Of a DNA stretch of 64,000 nucleotides, positions 37,758 to 48,202 are shown one piece after another. Numbering within the stretch: the first letter of the stretch is position 1; each line of letters begins with the position of its first letter. Source of the DNA: Aliiglaciecola lipolytica (GTDB lineage: Bacteria; Pseudomonadota; Gammaproteobacteria; Enterobacterales; Alteromonadaceae). A model generated the notes under the pieces. It was not told the origin of the DNA and did no database searches. It saw nothing but the letters and a program-made list of their open reading frames with translations. The position numbers and the translations under genes were made by a program. The stretch covers positions 372,086 through 436,085 of the forward strand of contig NZ_JAHKPT010000025.1 of the NCBI RefSeq assembly GCF_018860635.1. The letters run 5' to 3'.

Positions 37758-38720
37758 ATGGGATTGTTAGTGGATGGAAAGTGGGTCGACCAGTGGTACG
37801 ACACTGAATCAAGTGGTGGCAAATTTGAAAGACAAGCTTCTAAATTCAGAAACCAAATATCAATCAAAGCAGATGCAAAGTTTAAACCCGAGTCCGGTCG
37901 TTACCACTTATACGTTGCATTAGCTTGTCCATGGGCACACCGAACACTTATTTTCCGAAAATTAAAGGGCTTAGAGCCTCATATTGATGTATCAGTGGTG
38001 GCCCCAGACATGTTAGAAAATGGTTGGGAATTTTCTGACTTTCCAGATGCAACAGGGGATAAATTATTTAATTTTGATTTTATGCATCAGGTATATACCA
38101 AAGCCCAAGCTGATATCACGAGCCGGGTGACAATTCCGGTGTTGTGGGATAAAAAAAACAATTCAATTGTTAATAACGAATCTGCTGAAATAATTCGAAT
38201 TTTCAATTCTCAGTTTAATTCACTGACAAATAACCAGATTGATTTTTACCCTGAGAATTTGCGCGTTGAAATTGATGAAGTAAACGAAAGGGTATACAAC
38301 ACTGTAAACAATGGTGTTTACAAAGCTGGCTTTGCCACTAATCAAATGGCCTATGAAGACGCCGTTATTCCATTATTTGAAACCTTAGATTGGCTCGATA
38401 AACGACTATCTAAACAACGATATTTAGTAGGTCAGCAAATTACAGAGGCTGATTGGCGCTTGTTTACTACTTTAATTAGATTTGATCCCGTTTATGTTGG
38501 GCATTTCAAATGTAATATCCGCCGCATAGCTGATTATCCAAATCTTTCAGGCTATTTGCGTGAGTTATACCAATACCCTCAAGTAGCAGACACAGTCAAT
38601 TTTGTGCATATTAAACGACATTATTATTTTAGCCACACCCAGTATAATCCAACCCAGATTATTCCCGCGGGTCCGATAATGGAACTAAACAAACCTCACA
38701 ATCGTGATTTGTTAGTGTAA
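37758..38720 (+). CDS. yqjG: Glutathionyl-hydroquinone reductase (YqjG/Xi-class GST)
   Basis: The 320-residue product has a thioredoxin-fold N-terminal domain with the Xi-class active site ALACPWAHRTLIFRKLKGL (catalytic Cys), then VPVLWDKKNNSIVNNESAEIIR. The C-terminal GST helical domain carries RYLVGQQITEADWRLFTTLIRFDPVYVGHFKCN in family terms. These enzymes use glutathione to reduce glutathionyl-hydroquinones, protecting against quinones. AGGGGG precedes the ATG. It stands alone, near acuI and upstream of gor, both of related redox interest. Confidence 0.93.
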   Translation: MGLLVDGKWVDQWYDTESSGGKFERQASKFRNQISIKADAKFKPESGRYHLYVALACPWAHRTLIFRKLKGLEPHIDVSVVAPDMLENGWEFSDFPDATGDKLFNFDFMHQVYTKAQADITSRVTIPVLWDKKNNSIVNNESAEIIRIFNSQFNSLTNNQIDFYPENLRVEIDEVNERVYNTVNNGVYKAGFATNQMAYEDAVIPLFETLDWLDKRLSKQRYLVGQQITEADWRLFTTLIRFDPVYVGHFKCNIRRIADYPNLSGYLRELYQYPQVADTVNFVHIKRHYYFSHTQYNPTQIIPAGPIMELNKPHNRDLLV

Positions 38721-38787
38721 GTCAATTACATGCAACATCAGAACTCAAGGAAATTGAGCAAATTACAAAGTTGTTTACAGGGAATAA

Positions 38788-38824
38788 GAGAATAGCGCCG
38801 CTATTTAAACTCAGCGCTATTCTC
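38788..38824. terminator. 11-bp hairpin between convergent yqjG and acuI
   Basis: GAGAATAGCGC (38788-38798) and GCGCTATTCTC (38814-38824) are exact reverse complements around a 15-base loop, lying ten bases before the acuI stop. It is probably a bidirectional terminator without a strong T-run. Confidence 0.6.
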
Positions 38825-38834
38825 GCAATCAAAC

Positions 38835-39812
38835 CTAAAGAGTTACTACCACTCTTCCACGAACCTTGCCATTCAGCAGTTCTTTCGCGGTCTCTATTAC
38901 GTCACTTAAGGTTATATTGTTCGCAATATCATCTAATGTCGTTGGATCGAGTAATTCACCTAGGCGTTGCCATGCTTCAATACGATCTTCTAACGGACGC
39001 ATTACACTATCAATCCCCGCAAGGGTAATCCCGCGTAAGATAAATGGTGCGACTGATGCTGGAAAATCCATACCTTGGGCTAAACCACACGCAGCCACGG
39101 TTCCACCATACTTAAGACCGGCACAGATATTTGCTAGGGTATGGCTTCCCACTGAATCAACGGCCCCAGCCCATCTTTCTTTTCCAAGGGGACGGCCTGC
39201 TTCAGATAAAGATGCTCGGTCGATGATCTCACTGGCTCCGAGCTTTTTCAAATAATCTGCCTGTTCAGGGCGGCCTGTTGAAGCGACCACCTGATAGCCC
39301 AATTTCGCTAGCAAAGTGATTGCAAAACTTCCCACCCCACCATTAGCACCGGTGACCAAAATATCGCCTTTGTCTGGCGTCACACCATTTTTTTCAAGAG
39401 CAATAACACAAAGCATCGCCGTGTAACCAGCAGTACCTATAGCCATAGCTTGGCTAGCAGTAAAAGCCTCAGGCAAAGGAATTAGCCATTCACTTTTAAG
39501 TCGTGCTTTTTGCGCTAGACCGCCACAATGCACTTCCCCGACTCCGAAGCCGTTTAGCAATACTTTATCGCCAACTTTAAATTTATCGGTCTCAGAGTGC
39601 TCAACCGTGCCCGCCAAATCAATTCCTGGTACCATAGGAAACTTACGAACAACTGGACTTTTGCCCGTTATGGCCAAACCATCTTTATAGTTCAAGGTGC
39701 TATGAGTCACTTTAATAGTAACGTCACCTTCCGGCAGAATGCTGTCATCAAGCTCTTTCAATTCAACCTGATATCCGTTGTCGTCTTTGTTAATTAATAT
39801 ACCTTGAAACAT
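38835..39812 (-). CDS. acuI: Acrylyl-CoA reductase / YhdH-family quinone oxidoreductase
   Basis: The 325-residue product is a zinc-free MDR reductase of the AcuI/YhdH type: STLNYKDGLAITGKSPVVRKFPMVPGIDLAGTV in family terms, then the NADPH fold ILVTGANGGVGSFAITLLAKLGY. AcuI reduces toxic acrylyl-CoA to propionyl-CoA, a step in catabolism of the marine osmolyte DMSP. GGAGG lies six bases before the ATG. An AcuR-like repressor gene lies just upstream on the same strand, and the operator TATAGACCAATCGTCTATA sits in the promoter. Confidence 0.88.
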   Translation of the reverse strand: MFQGILINKDDNGYQVELKELDDSILPEGDVTIKVTHSTLNYKDGLAITGKSPVVRKFPMVPGIDLAGTVEHSETDKFKVGDKVLLNGFGVGEVHCGGLAQKARLKSEWLIPLPEAFTASQAMAIGTAGYTAMLCVIALEKNGVTPDKGDILVTGANGGVGSFAITLLAKLGYQVVASTGRPEQADYLKKLGASEIIDRASLSEAGRPLGKERWAGAVDSVGSHTLANICAGLKYGGTVAACGLAQGMDFPASVAPFILRGITLAGIDSVMRPLEDRIEAWQRLGELLDPTTLDDIANNITLSDVIETAKELLNGKVRGRVVVTL

Positions 39813-39824
39813 ATAGCCTCCGAA

Positions 39825-39843
39825 TATAGACCAATCGTCTATA
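39825..39843. promoter_or_regulatory. TetR/AcuR-type operator before acuI
   Basis: TATAGAC-CAATC-GTCTATA is a perfect 7-bp dyad with a five-base spacer, 13 bases upstream of the acuI ATG. The same TAGAC-N5-GTCTA core recurs before the adjacent regulator gene. Confidence 0.75.
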
Positions 39844-39868
39844 AATAGTTAAAACGAATACCTAAATA

Positions 39869-40504
39869 CTATCTAGGTAATCCCGCAATAAATTGTGATA
39901 AAAAGTTGTTAAGGGGTTCGGCATCTTGTACTAATCTAGCCCGACTCACGGCACCTTCCCAGCCCACCCAAAAAAACTCGGCTTGAAGCTGACAATTTGC
40001 CTTAGCAGAAATCAATTTTTGCTGCTGGGCTTCTAATAAACAAGCTTCTATGCGAGCTTGCCAGTCAGTGAAAATATTGAGTAGCAATTGTCGATAGCTT
40101 TCTGGCAAAACATCGACTTCTTGTCCAAGGTTTCCGACTAAACAACCCCGTTTGTACTGATGTTTTTGCATACCTGATTTAGCGTCTTCAACAAAATTGG
40201 ATATTCGTTGAATAGGATCGATATCGCTATTTAACAGGTGGCTGTCTAACTTCTTGGCAAAGTAACTTGCATAACTTTCTATAACTGCACGCCCAAACAC
40301 TTCTTTACTAGCAAAATAATGATAAAAAGAACCTTTAGGTACGCCTACTTTTTTTAGTATTTTATCAATACCCGAGGCGAAAAAGCCTTGCTCAGTTAAA
40401 AGCTCTACGCCACTGCGGATTAATTCAGCTCGCGTATCCTGATTTTCACGTGCCACCTTAGGTGGTCTTCCGCGCTTGGGAATTGGTATTTTTGATGTGT
40501 TCAT
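39869..40504 (-). CDS. acuR: AcuR-like TetR-family repressor
   Basis: The 211-residue product begins with a basic RGRPPK arm and a TetR helix-turn-helix (ASGIDKILKKVGVPKGSFYHYFASKEVFG). The ligand domain carries YKRGCLVGNLGQEVDVLPESYRQLL, resembling AcuR of Rhodobacter from memory, where it represses acuI. The conserved Cys in RGCLVGN could sense electrophiles, as in the related NemR. I chose the ATG at 40504; the frame extends to 40540 but that part overlaps the operator. It lies between ubiB and acuI and probably represses both itself and acuI. Confidence 0.85.
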   Translation of the reverse strand: MNTSKIPIPKRGRPPKVARENQDTRAELIRSGVELLTEQGFFASGIDKILKKVGVPKGSFYHYFASKEVFGRAVIESYASYFAKKLDSHLLNSDIDPIQRISNFVEDAKSGMQKHQYKRGCLVGNLGQEVDVLPESYRQLLLNIFTDWQARIEACLLEAQQQKLISAKANCQLQAEFFWVGWEGAVSRARLVQDAEPLNNFLSQFIAGLPR

Positions 40505-40514
40505 AGGTATATAA

Positions 40515-40529
40515 TAGACCGACCGTCTA
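40515..40529. promoter_or_regulatory. TetR/AcuR-type operator before acuR
   Basis: TAGAC-CGACC-GTCTA is a perfect 5-bp dyad with a five-base spacer, ten bases upstream of the regulator ATG. It shares core and spacing with the site before acuI, which supports autoregulation. Confidence 0.75.
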
Positions 40530-40597
40530 GTAAAATGCAAAAATAGTTTTAAATAAGGCGATCTAATTAAAAATAAGGAGTTAATATCGAGCCGATA

Positions 40598-42223
40598 CTA
40601 GTGCCTAAACCACGCATAAATCCAAGCACCCAAACCACTTCCCGCCATTAAAACACTGGGAATAAAGCTATTTATGTAAAGCGGCAAGAGACCGGACAAA
40701 ATAATCAGTGTGGAGCCAGTGAGCACATAAAATAAGTTTTTTTGAGCCCGACGTTGCTGTAATTGCTGCTGTTCAAAATGTTTTTGTTGTAGCGCAGGAA
40801 GTTGTTTAACTTGTTTTAAACTGTCATAGATCAGATCAGGAATTTCAGGTAACTTTTCTGACCAAAATGGTAAGTTAGCATTAATTTTTTTAAACATAGC
40901 CACAAAGCCAATCTGGTCTTTCATCCACTGCTCCAAAAAGGGCTTTGCCGTCTGCCAAAGGTCTAACTGGGGATAAAGCAAGCGTCCTAAACCTTCCACA
41001 TAAAGTAAGGTTTTTTGCAGTAACACCAATTGCGGCTGCACTACCATATTGAACCGCCGAGCAGTGTTAAATAGCTGCAACAACACATTACTAAAAGAAA
41101 TTTCCGCCAAAGGTTTCTGAAAAATAGGCTCACATACAGTGCGAATAGACACCTCAAAGGCTTCAATATCGGTATCTGCAGGGACCCAGCCAGAATCCAC
41201 GTGCAATTCTGCAACCTTACGATAATCACGATTGAAAAACGCAATAAAATTCTCAGCTAAATAGCGCTTATCGTCTCTATTTAACGTACCCACGATACCA
41301 AAATCAATAGCGATATATTGTGGGTTTTCTGGGTGCATTTTTGAAACAAAAATGTTTCCTGGATGCATATCTGCATGAAAGAAACTATCACGAAACACTT
41401 GGGTAAAGAAAACTTCGACACCTCGTTCAGCTAAAAGCTTCATATTGGTATTCTGAGCTTCCAATGCTTCAATATTGGAAATGGGAATACCATAAATGCG
41501 CTCCATTACCATCACATTGGTTGAGCAATAATCACTGTATATCTCTGGTATATATAACGAATCAGCGCCATCAAAATTGCGTTTCAATTGAATACCGTTT
41601 GCCGCTTCTCTTGCTAGATCCAATTCTTCAACAATGGTTTTTCTATATTCATCTACTACTTCAACCGGTCTTAACCGCTTACCATCGGGCAATAATTTTT
41701 GTACTGCAAATGCCAGTGAATGCATTAATTCAATATCAGCATGAATAGTGCCAGCAATATCTGGTCGAATAACCTTAACGATCACTTCTTTGTTGTTACT
41801 TTTTAATACTGCGCTATGAACTTGTGCAATGGATGCAGAGGCTAAAGGAGTGATTTCAAACTCTGAAAATAACTCATTCAATTCAGAGATATTTAAAGCA
41901 CGTTTAATGATTTCAACGGCCACGGCACTATCAAAAGGTTGCACTTTATCTTGCAAGATAGCCAATTCATCAGCAATTTCAGCAGGCAGTAAATCCCGAC
42001 GAGTCGACAGCATCTGCCCAAACTTAATAAATACCGGACCTAGGGTTTGCAACGCCAGTCTTATTCTCACCCCTAGCGGTTTATCTGGATGCTGGTTACG
42101 TAACCAAAATTGACAAGACCTGCCCAGCTTGGCATACCAAGGTAGCCAGTGTTCAGGAATTAATTCATCTAATCCATGTTGCAATAGAACTTTGTTAATC
42201 TTATATAGGCGAAGAGTCCGCAT
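40598..42223 (-). CDS. ubiB: Ubiquinone biosynthesis protein kinase-like UbiB
   Basis: The 541-residue product (E. coli 546) is the atypical ABC1/ADCK kinase-like ATPase needed for ubiquinone synthesis. It shows [20 protein letters not shown] (the KxGQ motif), [13 protein letters not shown] (Ala-rich loop), DMHPGNIFV and IDFGIVG, then two C-terminal membrane helices (about residues 495-540). It follows ubiJ by four bases in the conserved ubiE-ubiJ-ubiB operon. Confidence 0.96.
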   Translation of the reverse strand: MRTLRLYKINKVLLQHGLDELIPEHWLPWYAKLGRSCQFWLRNQHPDKPLGVRIRLALQTLGPVFIKFGQMLSTRRDLLPAEIADELAILQDKVQPFDSAVAVEIIKRALNISELNELFSEFEITPLASASIAQVHSAVLKSNNKEVIVKVIRPDIAGTIHADIELMHSLAFAVQKLLPDGKRLRPVEVVDEYRKTIVEELDLAREAANGIQLKRNFDGADSLYIPEIYSDYCSTNVMVMERIYGIPISNIEALEAQNTNMKLLAERGVEVFFTQVFRDSFFHADMHPGNIFVSKMHPENPQYIAIDFGIVGTLNRDDKRYLAENFIAFFNRDYRKVAELHVDSGWVPADTDIEAFEVSIRTVCEPIFQKPLAEISFSNVLLQLFNTARRFNMVVQPQLVLLQKTLLYVEGLGRLLYPQLDLWQTAKPFLEQWMKDQIGFVAMFKKINANLPFWSEKLPEIPDLIYDSLKQVKQLPALQQKHFEQQQLQQRRAQKNLFYVLTGSTLIILSGLLPLYINSFIPSVLMAGSGLGAWIYAWFRH

Positions 42224-42227
42224 TGGT

Positions 42228-42869
42228 TTAACTGCTCTGCTTGTTTGATGAGGTGCTGGATTGGTTTTCTAAGCGACTTAACTTTGCTGCAAGCCTGTCG
42301 GTAGCACTGCGCAGTTCATTCACCTGGTCACAAAAATCTACCACTAAAATAGCTGGCGCAGCGATGCGCTTTTCTTCAATTGCCGCATCTGCCAAGGTAA
42401 CAGCTAGCCGATTAGCCTGACTTTTTGCAGTTTGAATGAGTTTTTTGCCTGCTCTAAAGGTTTTATGCGCTAGCATGTCACCTGTATATTTTGATAGCTG
42501 TTCTTCCCAATCAATATCTAACTCAGTCATTAACTGACTAAACTGTTGAGCAATTGCCACATCACCTTCTAGCACAAGTTCACCGTTTTGAATCAAACGG
42601 GTTATTTGGCTGGTGTCCTTTAACTTCTGTAAAGTGGACAACGACAATGCTAAGTGGCAATCAGTATTAATCTCTTCATCAGGCATAGCAACTAATACAT
42701 CTACTTGATCAGAAAAACTAAAGGTTAACGTCCATGGTAATTCATGAATATCAACGCTGAGCTGTTTTCCTACCATTTTTTTGAGTGCAAAAACGGAACT
42801 AGGATCAAGCTTCAGTAGATGATTAAAAATACGTTCAATGCCAGAAGACACTAATTGGGCTGCAGGCAT
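42228..42869 (-). CDS. ubiJ: Ubiquinone biosynthesis accessory factor UbiJ
   Basis: The 213-residue product has an N-terminal SCP2-like lipid-binding domain (about residues 15-110) and a C-terminal coiled coil ([23 protein letters not shown]). UbiJ with UbiK scaffolds the soluble Ubi complex and binds ubiquinone intermediates. Its ATG shares one base with the ubiE TAA stop (TAATG). Length and place match E. coli ubiJ (about 201). Confidence 0.93.
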   Translation of the reverse strand: MPAAQLVSSGIERIFNHLLKLDPSSVFALKKMVGKQLSVDIHELPWTLTFSFSDQVDVLVAMPDEEINTDCHLALSLSTLQKLKDTSQITRLIQNGELVLEGDVAIAQQFSQLMTELDIDWEEQLSKYTGDMLAHKTFRAGKKLIQTAKSQANRLAVTLADAAIEEKRIAAPAILVVDFCDQVNELRSATDRLAAKLSRLENQSSTSSNKQSS

Positions 42870-43711
42870 TAAAATTTGAACCCTCTGTGCAGCGCCACTA
42901 TGCCACCGGTTAGATTGTGAAATGTGGTTTGCTCAAACCCCACAGCTTCCATCATACCTTTTAAGGTCTCTTGGTCAGGATGCATTCGAATTGACTCTGC
43001 CAAGTACTGATAACTTTCACTATCATTGGCCACTAACTTTCCCATTTTAGGCAATAAGTGGAACGAATACAGATCATAAGCTTTGCTTAACATGTCACTT
43101 TGCGGTTTTGAGAACTCCAGTACCAACAAACGACCACCGGGCTTTAATACACGGTACATAGAAGCCAAGGCTTTGTCTTTGTCGGTGACATTACGCAGTC
43201 CAAAAGCAATGGTAATGACGTCAAAATAGTTATCTGGAAACGGCAACATTTCGGCATTAGCTTGAACATAATCTAAATTGCCAACGACCCCTTTGTTTCG
43301 CAGTTTATCGCGGCCTACTTTCAACATGGCGTTGTTAATATCGGCTAATACCACCTGCCCAGTTTCGCCAACGATTTTAGAAAACTTTGCGGCTAAATCA
43401 CCGGTTCCACCAGCTAGATCTAAGACCTTATGTCCTGCTCTAACACCACTACAATCGATGGTGAAGCGTTTCCATAAACGATGAATCCCCATAGACATCA
43501 TGTCGTTCATAATGTCATATTTGGCCGCCACCGAATGAAATACATCGGCCACCATGGACGCTTTTTCGGTTTTGTCTACTTGTTTAAAACCAAAGTGAGT
43601 TTGCGAGTCTTCTTCTCGAGTGACTGGCGAATCTTCAGCAGTCGACACAACACTTACTTGATCCACTTCGTTTGTCTCAATTTCAGACTCAGGGACGTGA
43701 CTATTGCTCAT
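42869..43711 (-). CDS. ubiE: Ubiquinone/menaquinone C-methyltransferase UbiE
   Basis: The 280-residue product closely follows E. coli UbiE (251) through [26 protein letters not shown], the SAM motif [31 protein letters not shown] and [31 protein letters not shown] in family terms. It methylates demethylmenaquinone and the benzoquinone precursor of ubiquinone. About 30 extra acidic N-terminal residues ([24 protein letters not shown]) precede the usual THFGFKQV start and are probably disordered. Confidence 0.97.
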   Translation of the reverse strand: MSNSHVPESEIETNEVDQVSVVSTAEDSPVTREEDSQTHFGFKQVDKTEKASMVADVFHSVAAKYDIMNDMMSMGIHRLWKRFTIDCSGVRAGHKVLDLAGGTGDLAAKFSKIVGETGQVVLADINNAMLKVGRDKLRNKGVVGNLDYVQANAEMLPFPDNYFDVITIAFGLRNVTDKDKALASMYRVLKPGGRLLVLEFSKPQSDMLSKAYDLYSFHLLPKMGKLVANDSESYQYLAESIRMHPDQETLKGMMEAVGFEQTTFHNLTGGIVALHRGFKF

Positions 43712-43788
43712 GGTATTTCCTTTTAAACTAATCTCATCAGTTTACCGAAAATCTTCATGCATGACTATTAAACCTGAACCTAGAATCA

Positions 43789-44493
43789 CTATTCAACTTG
43801 AACATGGTTATCACCTACACTATAAGAAATAATTTGACTGATTTCTTGCAGTGAAAGATTGCTCTGCTGATGAAAATCGTTAAATGCGTTTTGCATAGCC
43901 GTTAAACTGCGTTTAGATGAAGCAGAGCCGCTGATTACATCTCTTTTGGCAAAATAGCTCACCACATCTTGGCTAAGAATAAACGTATCTTTACCCAAGG
44001 CGCGCAATGCGTAAGGTCCGGTATTGCCACCTAAACGTGCGCCATGTTTTTTCAGATATGCCCATAACCCAATAATATCGTGAGTGGGCCATTGGGCCAC
44101 AAACTTGGCAAAGCTACCTTTGTCCTGTTTAACGGTTTGAATCATTAATGCGTTTTCACGAATGGTTTTTACTTTGTTGTAATTACGAATAATACTGGGA
44201 TCTTGGGCTTTTTTTTCGAGCATCTCATCTGGCATTAAAACGACCTTTTCAATATCAAAATTGAAAAATGCTCGCTCGAAATTAGGCCACTTATCCCGCA
44301 CTACTCTCCAAACAAAACCTGATTGGAAAACCTTTTTACTGAACTCTGCTAAAAAACGATCATCACCAATAGCTTCTATCTTCTTAGGTGTCAGTGGCTT
44401 CGACAACAATAGAGCTAATTTTTTAGGACCTCCTTTACGCTCACAGGCTCGTTGGTAAAGGTGTTCAAATGTTTCTAAAGTTGCCAAAAGCAC
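43789..44493 (-). CDS. DNA-3-methyladenine glycosylase I (Tag)-like protein
   Basis: The 234-residue product fits the Tag/HhH glycosylase superfamily. It shows FSKKVFQSGFVWRVVRDKWPNFERAFFNFDIEKV and DPSIIRNYNKVKTIRENALMI in family terms, which match the substrate pocket region of Tag. It is longer than E. coli Tag (187) and lacks the full set of zinc-binding Cys/His, so it is a divergent subfamily and its activity is uncertain. The start is GTG 44493 with GGA close before it. It lies 20 bases after the prlC stop. Confidence 0.78.
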   Translation of the reverse strand: MLLATLETFEHLYQRACERKGGPKKLALLLSKPLTPKKIEAIGDDRFLAEFSKKVFQSGFVWRVVRDKWPNFERAFFNFDIEKVVLMPDEMLEKKAQDPSIIRNYNKVKTIRENALMIQTVKQDKGSFAKFVAQWPTHDIIGLWAYLKKHGARLGGNTGPYALRALGKDTFILSQDVVSYFAKRDVISGSASSKRSLTAMQNAFNDFHQQSNLSLQEISQIISYSVGDNHVQVE

Positions 44494-44513
44494 ACTATCC
44501 TTTTTTAATTTGA

Positions 44514-46580
44514 TTAAGCGGCAATACCCGAATGGCGTAATAATGCATCAACGCTGGGCTCTCTTCCGCGGAATGCCACAAATAACGTCATCGGCTCTTT
44601 ACTGCCGCCCATTTCCAGAACATTGTGTAAAAAGTCTGAACCCACTTGCGGATTGAAAATCCCTTCTTCTTCAAACCGACTAAAGGCGTCAGAACTTAAT
44701 ACTTCTGCCCATTTATAGCTGTAATAACCAGCCGCGTAACCGCCGGCGAAAATATGCCCAAAGCTATTTTGAAAACGATTAAATTCCGGAGCTTTAAGTA
44801 CCGACACTTTTTCACGCACTTTTTGAATAAATTCTTGCACATTAACCGGATTTTCTTGCTGGTATTGTTCATGTAAGGTGAAGTCGAACAAACTGAATTC
44901 TAATTGTCGCATCATTTGCATCGCCGATTGGAAATTACGCGCTGCTAACATCTTGTCTAACAGGTCTTTGGGCAAGGCTTCGCCTGTTTCATAGTGCCCC
45001 GATATGAATGCTAGCGCTTCGGGTTGCCAACACCAATTTTCTAAAAACTGACTAGGTAACTCCACTGCATCCCATGGCACACCATTGATTCCTGAAACGC
45101 CGGCCACATCTACCTTAGTTAGCATATGATGAATACCGTGACCAAACTCATGGAACAAAGTAATGACTTCGTCATGGGTAAACAGCGCAGGTTTGTCGCC
45201 CACGGGTCCATTAAAGTTGCATGTTAAGTAAGCCACAGGATATTGTAATTGCCCGTCGATTCGCGTTCTACGAACCTGACATTCGTCCATCCACGCTCCA
45301 CCGCGCTTGCGAGGCCGCGCATACAAATCTAAATAGAAACTACCACGCAATTCACCGTCACTGTCGACAATATCGTAAAACTTAACATCTTTATGCCACA
45401 CATCAACGTTTTGACGCTGCACAATATTAACTTTGTATAAACGTTTAACCACTTCAAACAAGCCAGAGACCACCTGCTTTTCTGGGAAATAGGGGCGCAA
45501 TTGTTCGTCTGAAATGGAATATTGTTGCTGTTTTAGTTTTTCACTGTAGTAGGCTAAATCCCATGCTTGTAATTCTGTTACCTGATGTTCAGCCTTGGCG
45601 AATTGGGTGACTTCTTGAAGATCTTTTAAAGCTTGCGGTTTTGAGCGTTTTGCTAAGTCTTCTAGGAATCCAGTAACCTGCTCAGTAGACTCGGCCATTT
45701 TAGTTGCTAGCGAACGTTCAGCGTAACTTGCAAACCCCATAAGATTGGCTAACTCATGACGCAAAGCTAAGGTTTCTTCAATAATCTGGGTATTGTCGAA
45801 CTCGCCTGCATTAGGACCTAGCTCTGATGCACGGGTGGTGTAAGCGCGATACATTTCTTCTCGCAACGAACGGTTGTCGGCATAGGTCATAACGGGCAAA
45901 TAACTTGGAATATCTAAGGTGAACAACCAGCCCTCTAGATCTTTGCTTTCAGCCAATTGCTTAGCTGCTTCTAAGGCAGAATCTGGTAACCCCGCCAATT
46001 CAGATTTGTCAGTAATATGTTTTTGCCAAGCCAATGTCGCATCCATCACATTATTGCTAAATGTAGAGGATAAATCTGACAGCCGACTTTTAATCTCACC
46101 ATAACGTTGCTTTTTACTATCTTCCAACGCAACCCCAGACAAGGTGAAGTCGCGGATACCATTATCAATAACTTTCTGCTGCGCAACCGAGAGTGTGGCA
46201 AATTCTTCAGAGTGCTTAATCTGAGTATAAGCATCATAAAGACCTTTATGCTGCCCAACCCAAGTGCCATAGGAAGATAATAGTGGTAGACATGCATCGT
46301 GGGCTTCACGCAACTCGTCATTACTCACAACAGAGTTCATATGCGATACTGGTGACCACAGCTTACCCAAAATATCATCTATTTCGTCAATTGGTTGAAT
46401 GATAGTGTCCCAATTCACGGTCTCTTGCTCTAATACCCTATTAATAGTGTTTTTACAGTTCGAAATCGCCTCTTCTATTGAGTCTTTTATTTCGCTAATT
46501 TTGATTTGCGTAAACTGAGGCAAAGACTTGATATCTGATTGAGAATGATGAGTGGCGACTTGATTCATAAATGTATCCAT
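44514..46580 (-). CDS. prlC: Oligopeptidase A (M3 metallopeptidase)
   Basis: The 688-residue product (E. coli 680) is a cytoplasmic zinc peptidase. The active site HEFGHGIHHMLTKV (HExxH) is intact, with GVPWDAVELPSQFLENWCW providing the third ligand. It degrades peptides left by other proteases and cleaved signal peptides. The first ATG is at 46580; an alternative at 46568 has a GGAT nearby. It heads a likely two-gene unit with the Tag-like gene and is divergent from gor. Confidence 0.96.
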   Translation of the reverse strand: MDTFMNQVATHHSQSDIKSLPQFTQIKISEIKDSIEEAISNCKNTINRVLEQETVNWDTIIQPIDEIDDILGKLWSPVSHMNSVVSNDELREAHDACLPLLSSYGTWVGQHKGLYDAYTQIKHSEEFATLSVAQQKVIDNGIRDFTLSGVALEDSKKQRYGEIKSRLSDLSSTFSNNVMDATLAWQKHITDKSELAGLPDSALEAAKQLAESKDLEGWLFTLDIPSYLPVMTYADNRSLREEMYRAYTTRASELGPNAGEFDNTQIIEETLALRHELANLMGFASYAERSLATKMAESTEQVTGFLEDLAKRSKPQALKDLQEVTQFAKAEHQVTELQAWDLAYYSEKLKQQQYSISDEQLRPYFPEKQVVSGLFEVVKRLYKVNIVQRQNVDVWHKDVKFYDIVDSDGELRGSFYLDLYARPRKRGGAWMDECQVRRTRIDGQLQYPVAYLTCNFNGPVGDKPALFTHDEVITLFHEFGHGIHHMLTKVDVAGVSGINGVPWDAVELPSQFLENWCWQPEALAFISGHYETGEALPKDLLDKMLAARNFQSAMQMMRQLEFSLFDFTLHEQYQQENPVNVQEFIQKVREKVSVLKAPEFNRFQNSFGHIFAGGYAAGYYSYKWAEVLSSDAFSRFEEEGIFNPQVGSDFLHNVLEMGGSKEPMTLFVAFRGREPSVDALLRHSGIAA

Positions 46581-46755
46581 TAATATTTTAAGGGTTGGAA
46601 CTTTGTACGTGAGGCCTTATAAAGGCAATTACAAGAGATAGGCAAATATATTTATTACCTTCATGAACTTTTTGTCTGAAAATTGAATCCACAGGATTTG
46701 TGCTTCTTATTCATCTACAATAACCTAATTAATACAACTAACTTCAGGATAAAAC

Positions 46756-48102
46756 ATGGCAGATTTTGATTACATATGTATCGGCGGGGGCAGTGGTGGA
46801 ATTGCTTCAGCAAACCGCGCAGCAAAGTATGGCAAAAAGGTGGCAATAATTGAGGCAACAGCGGTTGGCGGCACTTGTGTAAATGTGGGCTGTGTTCCTA
46901 AAAAAGTGATGTGGTTCGGCGCCCATGTCGCTGAAGCCATAAACCTATATGCACCAGACTACGGATTCGATGTCACAATCAATAAATTCGATTGGAAAAC
47001 CTTGGTTGCAAGCAGAGAAGCCTATATCAAGCGCATTCATGGTAGCTACAGCAGCGGCTTTGAGAAAAATGGCGTTACTTTAATTTCAGGTTTTGCTACT
47101 TTTGTAGACAAAAATACCGTTGAAGTGAATGGCAAACAATATACCGCAGAGCACATTCTTATTGCTACTGGCGGTCGCCCTACCATACCAAAGATCCCAG
47201 GTGCAGAATTGGGAATCGACTCTAACGGCTTTTTTGAATTAAACCAACAACCTAAACGTGCGGTTGTGGTTGGTGCCGGATATATCGCTGTAGAGCTAGC
47301 AGGTGTAATGCACGCTTTAGGTACAAAAACCGATTTAGTCGTGCGTAAACACGCGCCATTAAGAAGTTTTGATACTATGTTATCCGAAACCTTAGTAGAG
47401 CTTATGGCTCAAGATGGTCCTACTCTGCACACTCATGCTACTCCCACACAGGTAATTAAAAATACAGATGGTTCGTTAACCATTGAATTTGAAAACGGTA
47501 CCAGTATTGAAACAGACTGTGTTGTTTGGGCCATTGGACGTGAACCTGCTAATGATAAGATTGGCATCGAAAATACTGGCGTTGAACTCAATGAACGTGG
47601 ATACATCAAAGTCGACAAATTCCAAAATACCAACGTAGATGGGATCTATGCGGTAGGCGATAACATTGGTTATGTTGAACTCACACCTGTTGCGGTTAAA
47701 TCAGGACGTTTATTGTCTGAGCGTTTATTTAACGGTCAGACTAATGCACACATGGATTATTCTCTTATCCCAACAGTGGTATTTAGTCATCCTCCAATCG
47801 GCACTATAGGTTTAAGTGAAGATGAGGCGATCAAAGAATACGGTGCTGACAACGTTAAAGTATATAGCTCTAGCTTCGCGGCTATGTACACAGCAGTGAC
47901 GAAACATCGTCAAATGACTCGAATGAAACTAGTTTGTGCAGGTGAGGAAGAAAAAGTCGTCGGCTTACATGGCATAGGTGCCGGTATGGACGAGATTCTG
48001 CAAGGATTTGGCGTGGCTATGAAGATGGGCGCTACTAAAGCTGATTTTGATGCTTGCGTAGCCATTCATCCTACTTCTGGAGAAGAATACGTCACTATGT
48101 GA
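46756..48102 (+). CDS. gor: Glutathione-disulfide reductase
   Basis: The 448-residue product has the FAD motif [15 protein letters not shown], the redox-active disulfide [13 protein letters not shown], and the NADPH fold [14 protein letters not shown]. The C-terminal catalytic segment [13 protein letters not shown] (His-Pro) is also present. It reduces GSSG with NADPH and keeps the glutathione pool used by proteins such as the nearby YqjG. It stands alone, with a stem-loop after the stop. Confidence 0.96.
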   Translation: MADFDYICIGGGSGGIASANRAAKYGKKVAIIEATAVGGTCVNVGCVPKKVMWFGAHVAEAINLYAPDYGFDVTINKFDWKTLVASREAYIKRIHGSYSSGFEKNGVTLISGFATFVDKNTVEVNGKQYTAEHILIATGGRPTIPKIPGAELGIDSNGFFELNQQPKRAVVVGAGYIAVELAGVMHALGTKTDLVVRKHAPLRSFDTMLSETLVELMAQDGPTLHTHATPTQVIKNTDGSLTIEFENGTSIETDCVVWAIGREPANDKIGIENTGVELNERGYIKVDKFQNTNVDGIYAVGDNIGYVELTPVAVKSGRLLSERLFNGQTNAHMDYSLIPTVVFSHPPIGTIGLSEDEAIKEYGADNVKVYSSSFAAMYTAVTKHRQMTRMKLVCAGEEEKVVGLHGIGAGMDEILQGFGVAMKMGATKADFDACVAIHPTSGEEYVTM

Positions 48103-48135
48103 CCCTAGCCGACTAACAAAGCGAACCGTTTCTCC

Positions 48136-48167
48136 CTAGTTTTGGCTGTCAATACAGTCGAAACTAG
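48136..48167. terminator. 14-bp stem-loop between convergent gor and the hybrid kinase gene
   Basis: CTAGTTTTGGCTGT (48136-48149) pairs over its full length, with two G-T wobbles, to 48154-48167 around the loop CAAT. C/G-rich flanks can lengthen it. It is likely a shared terminator. Confidence 0.65.
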
Positions 48168-48202
48168 AGGGGTTTACTAAGCCAATACCTTGGGCTAATA
48201 AT

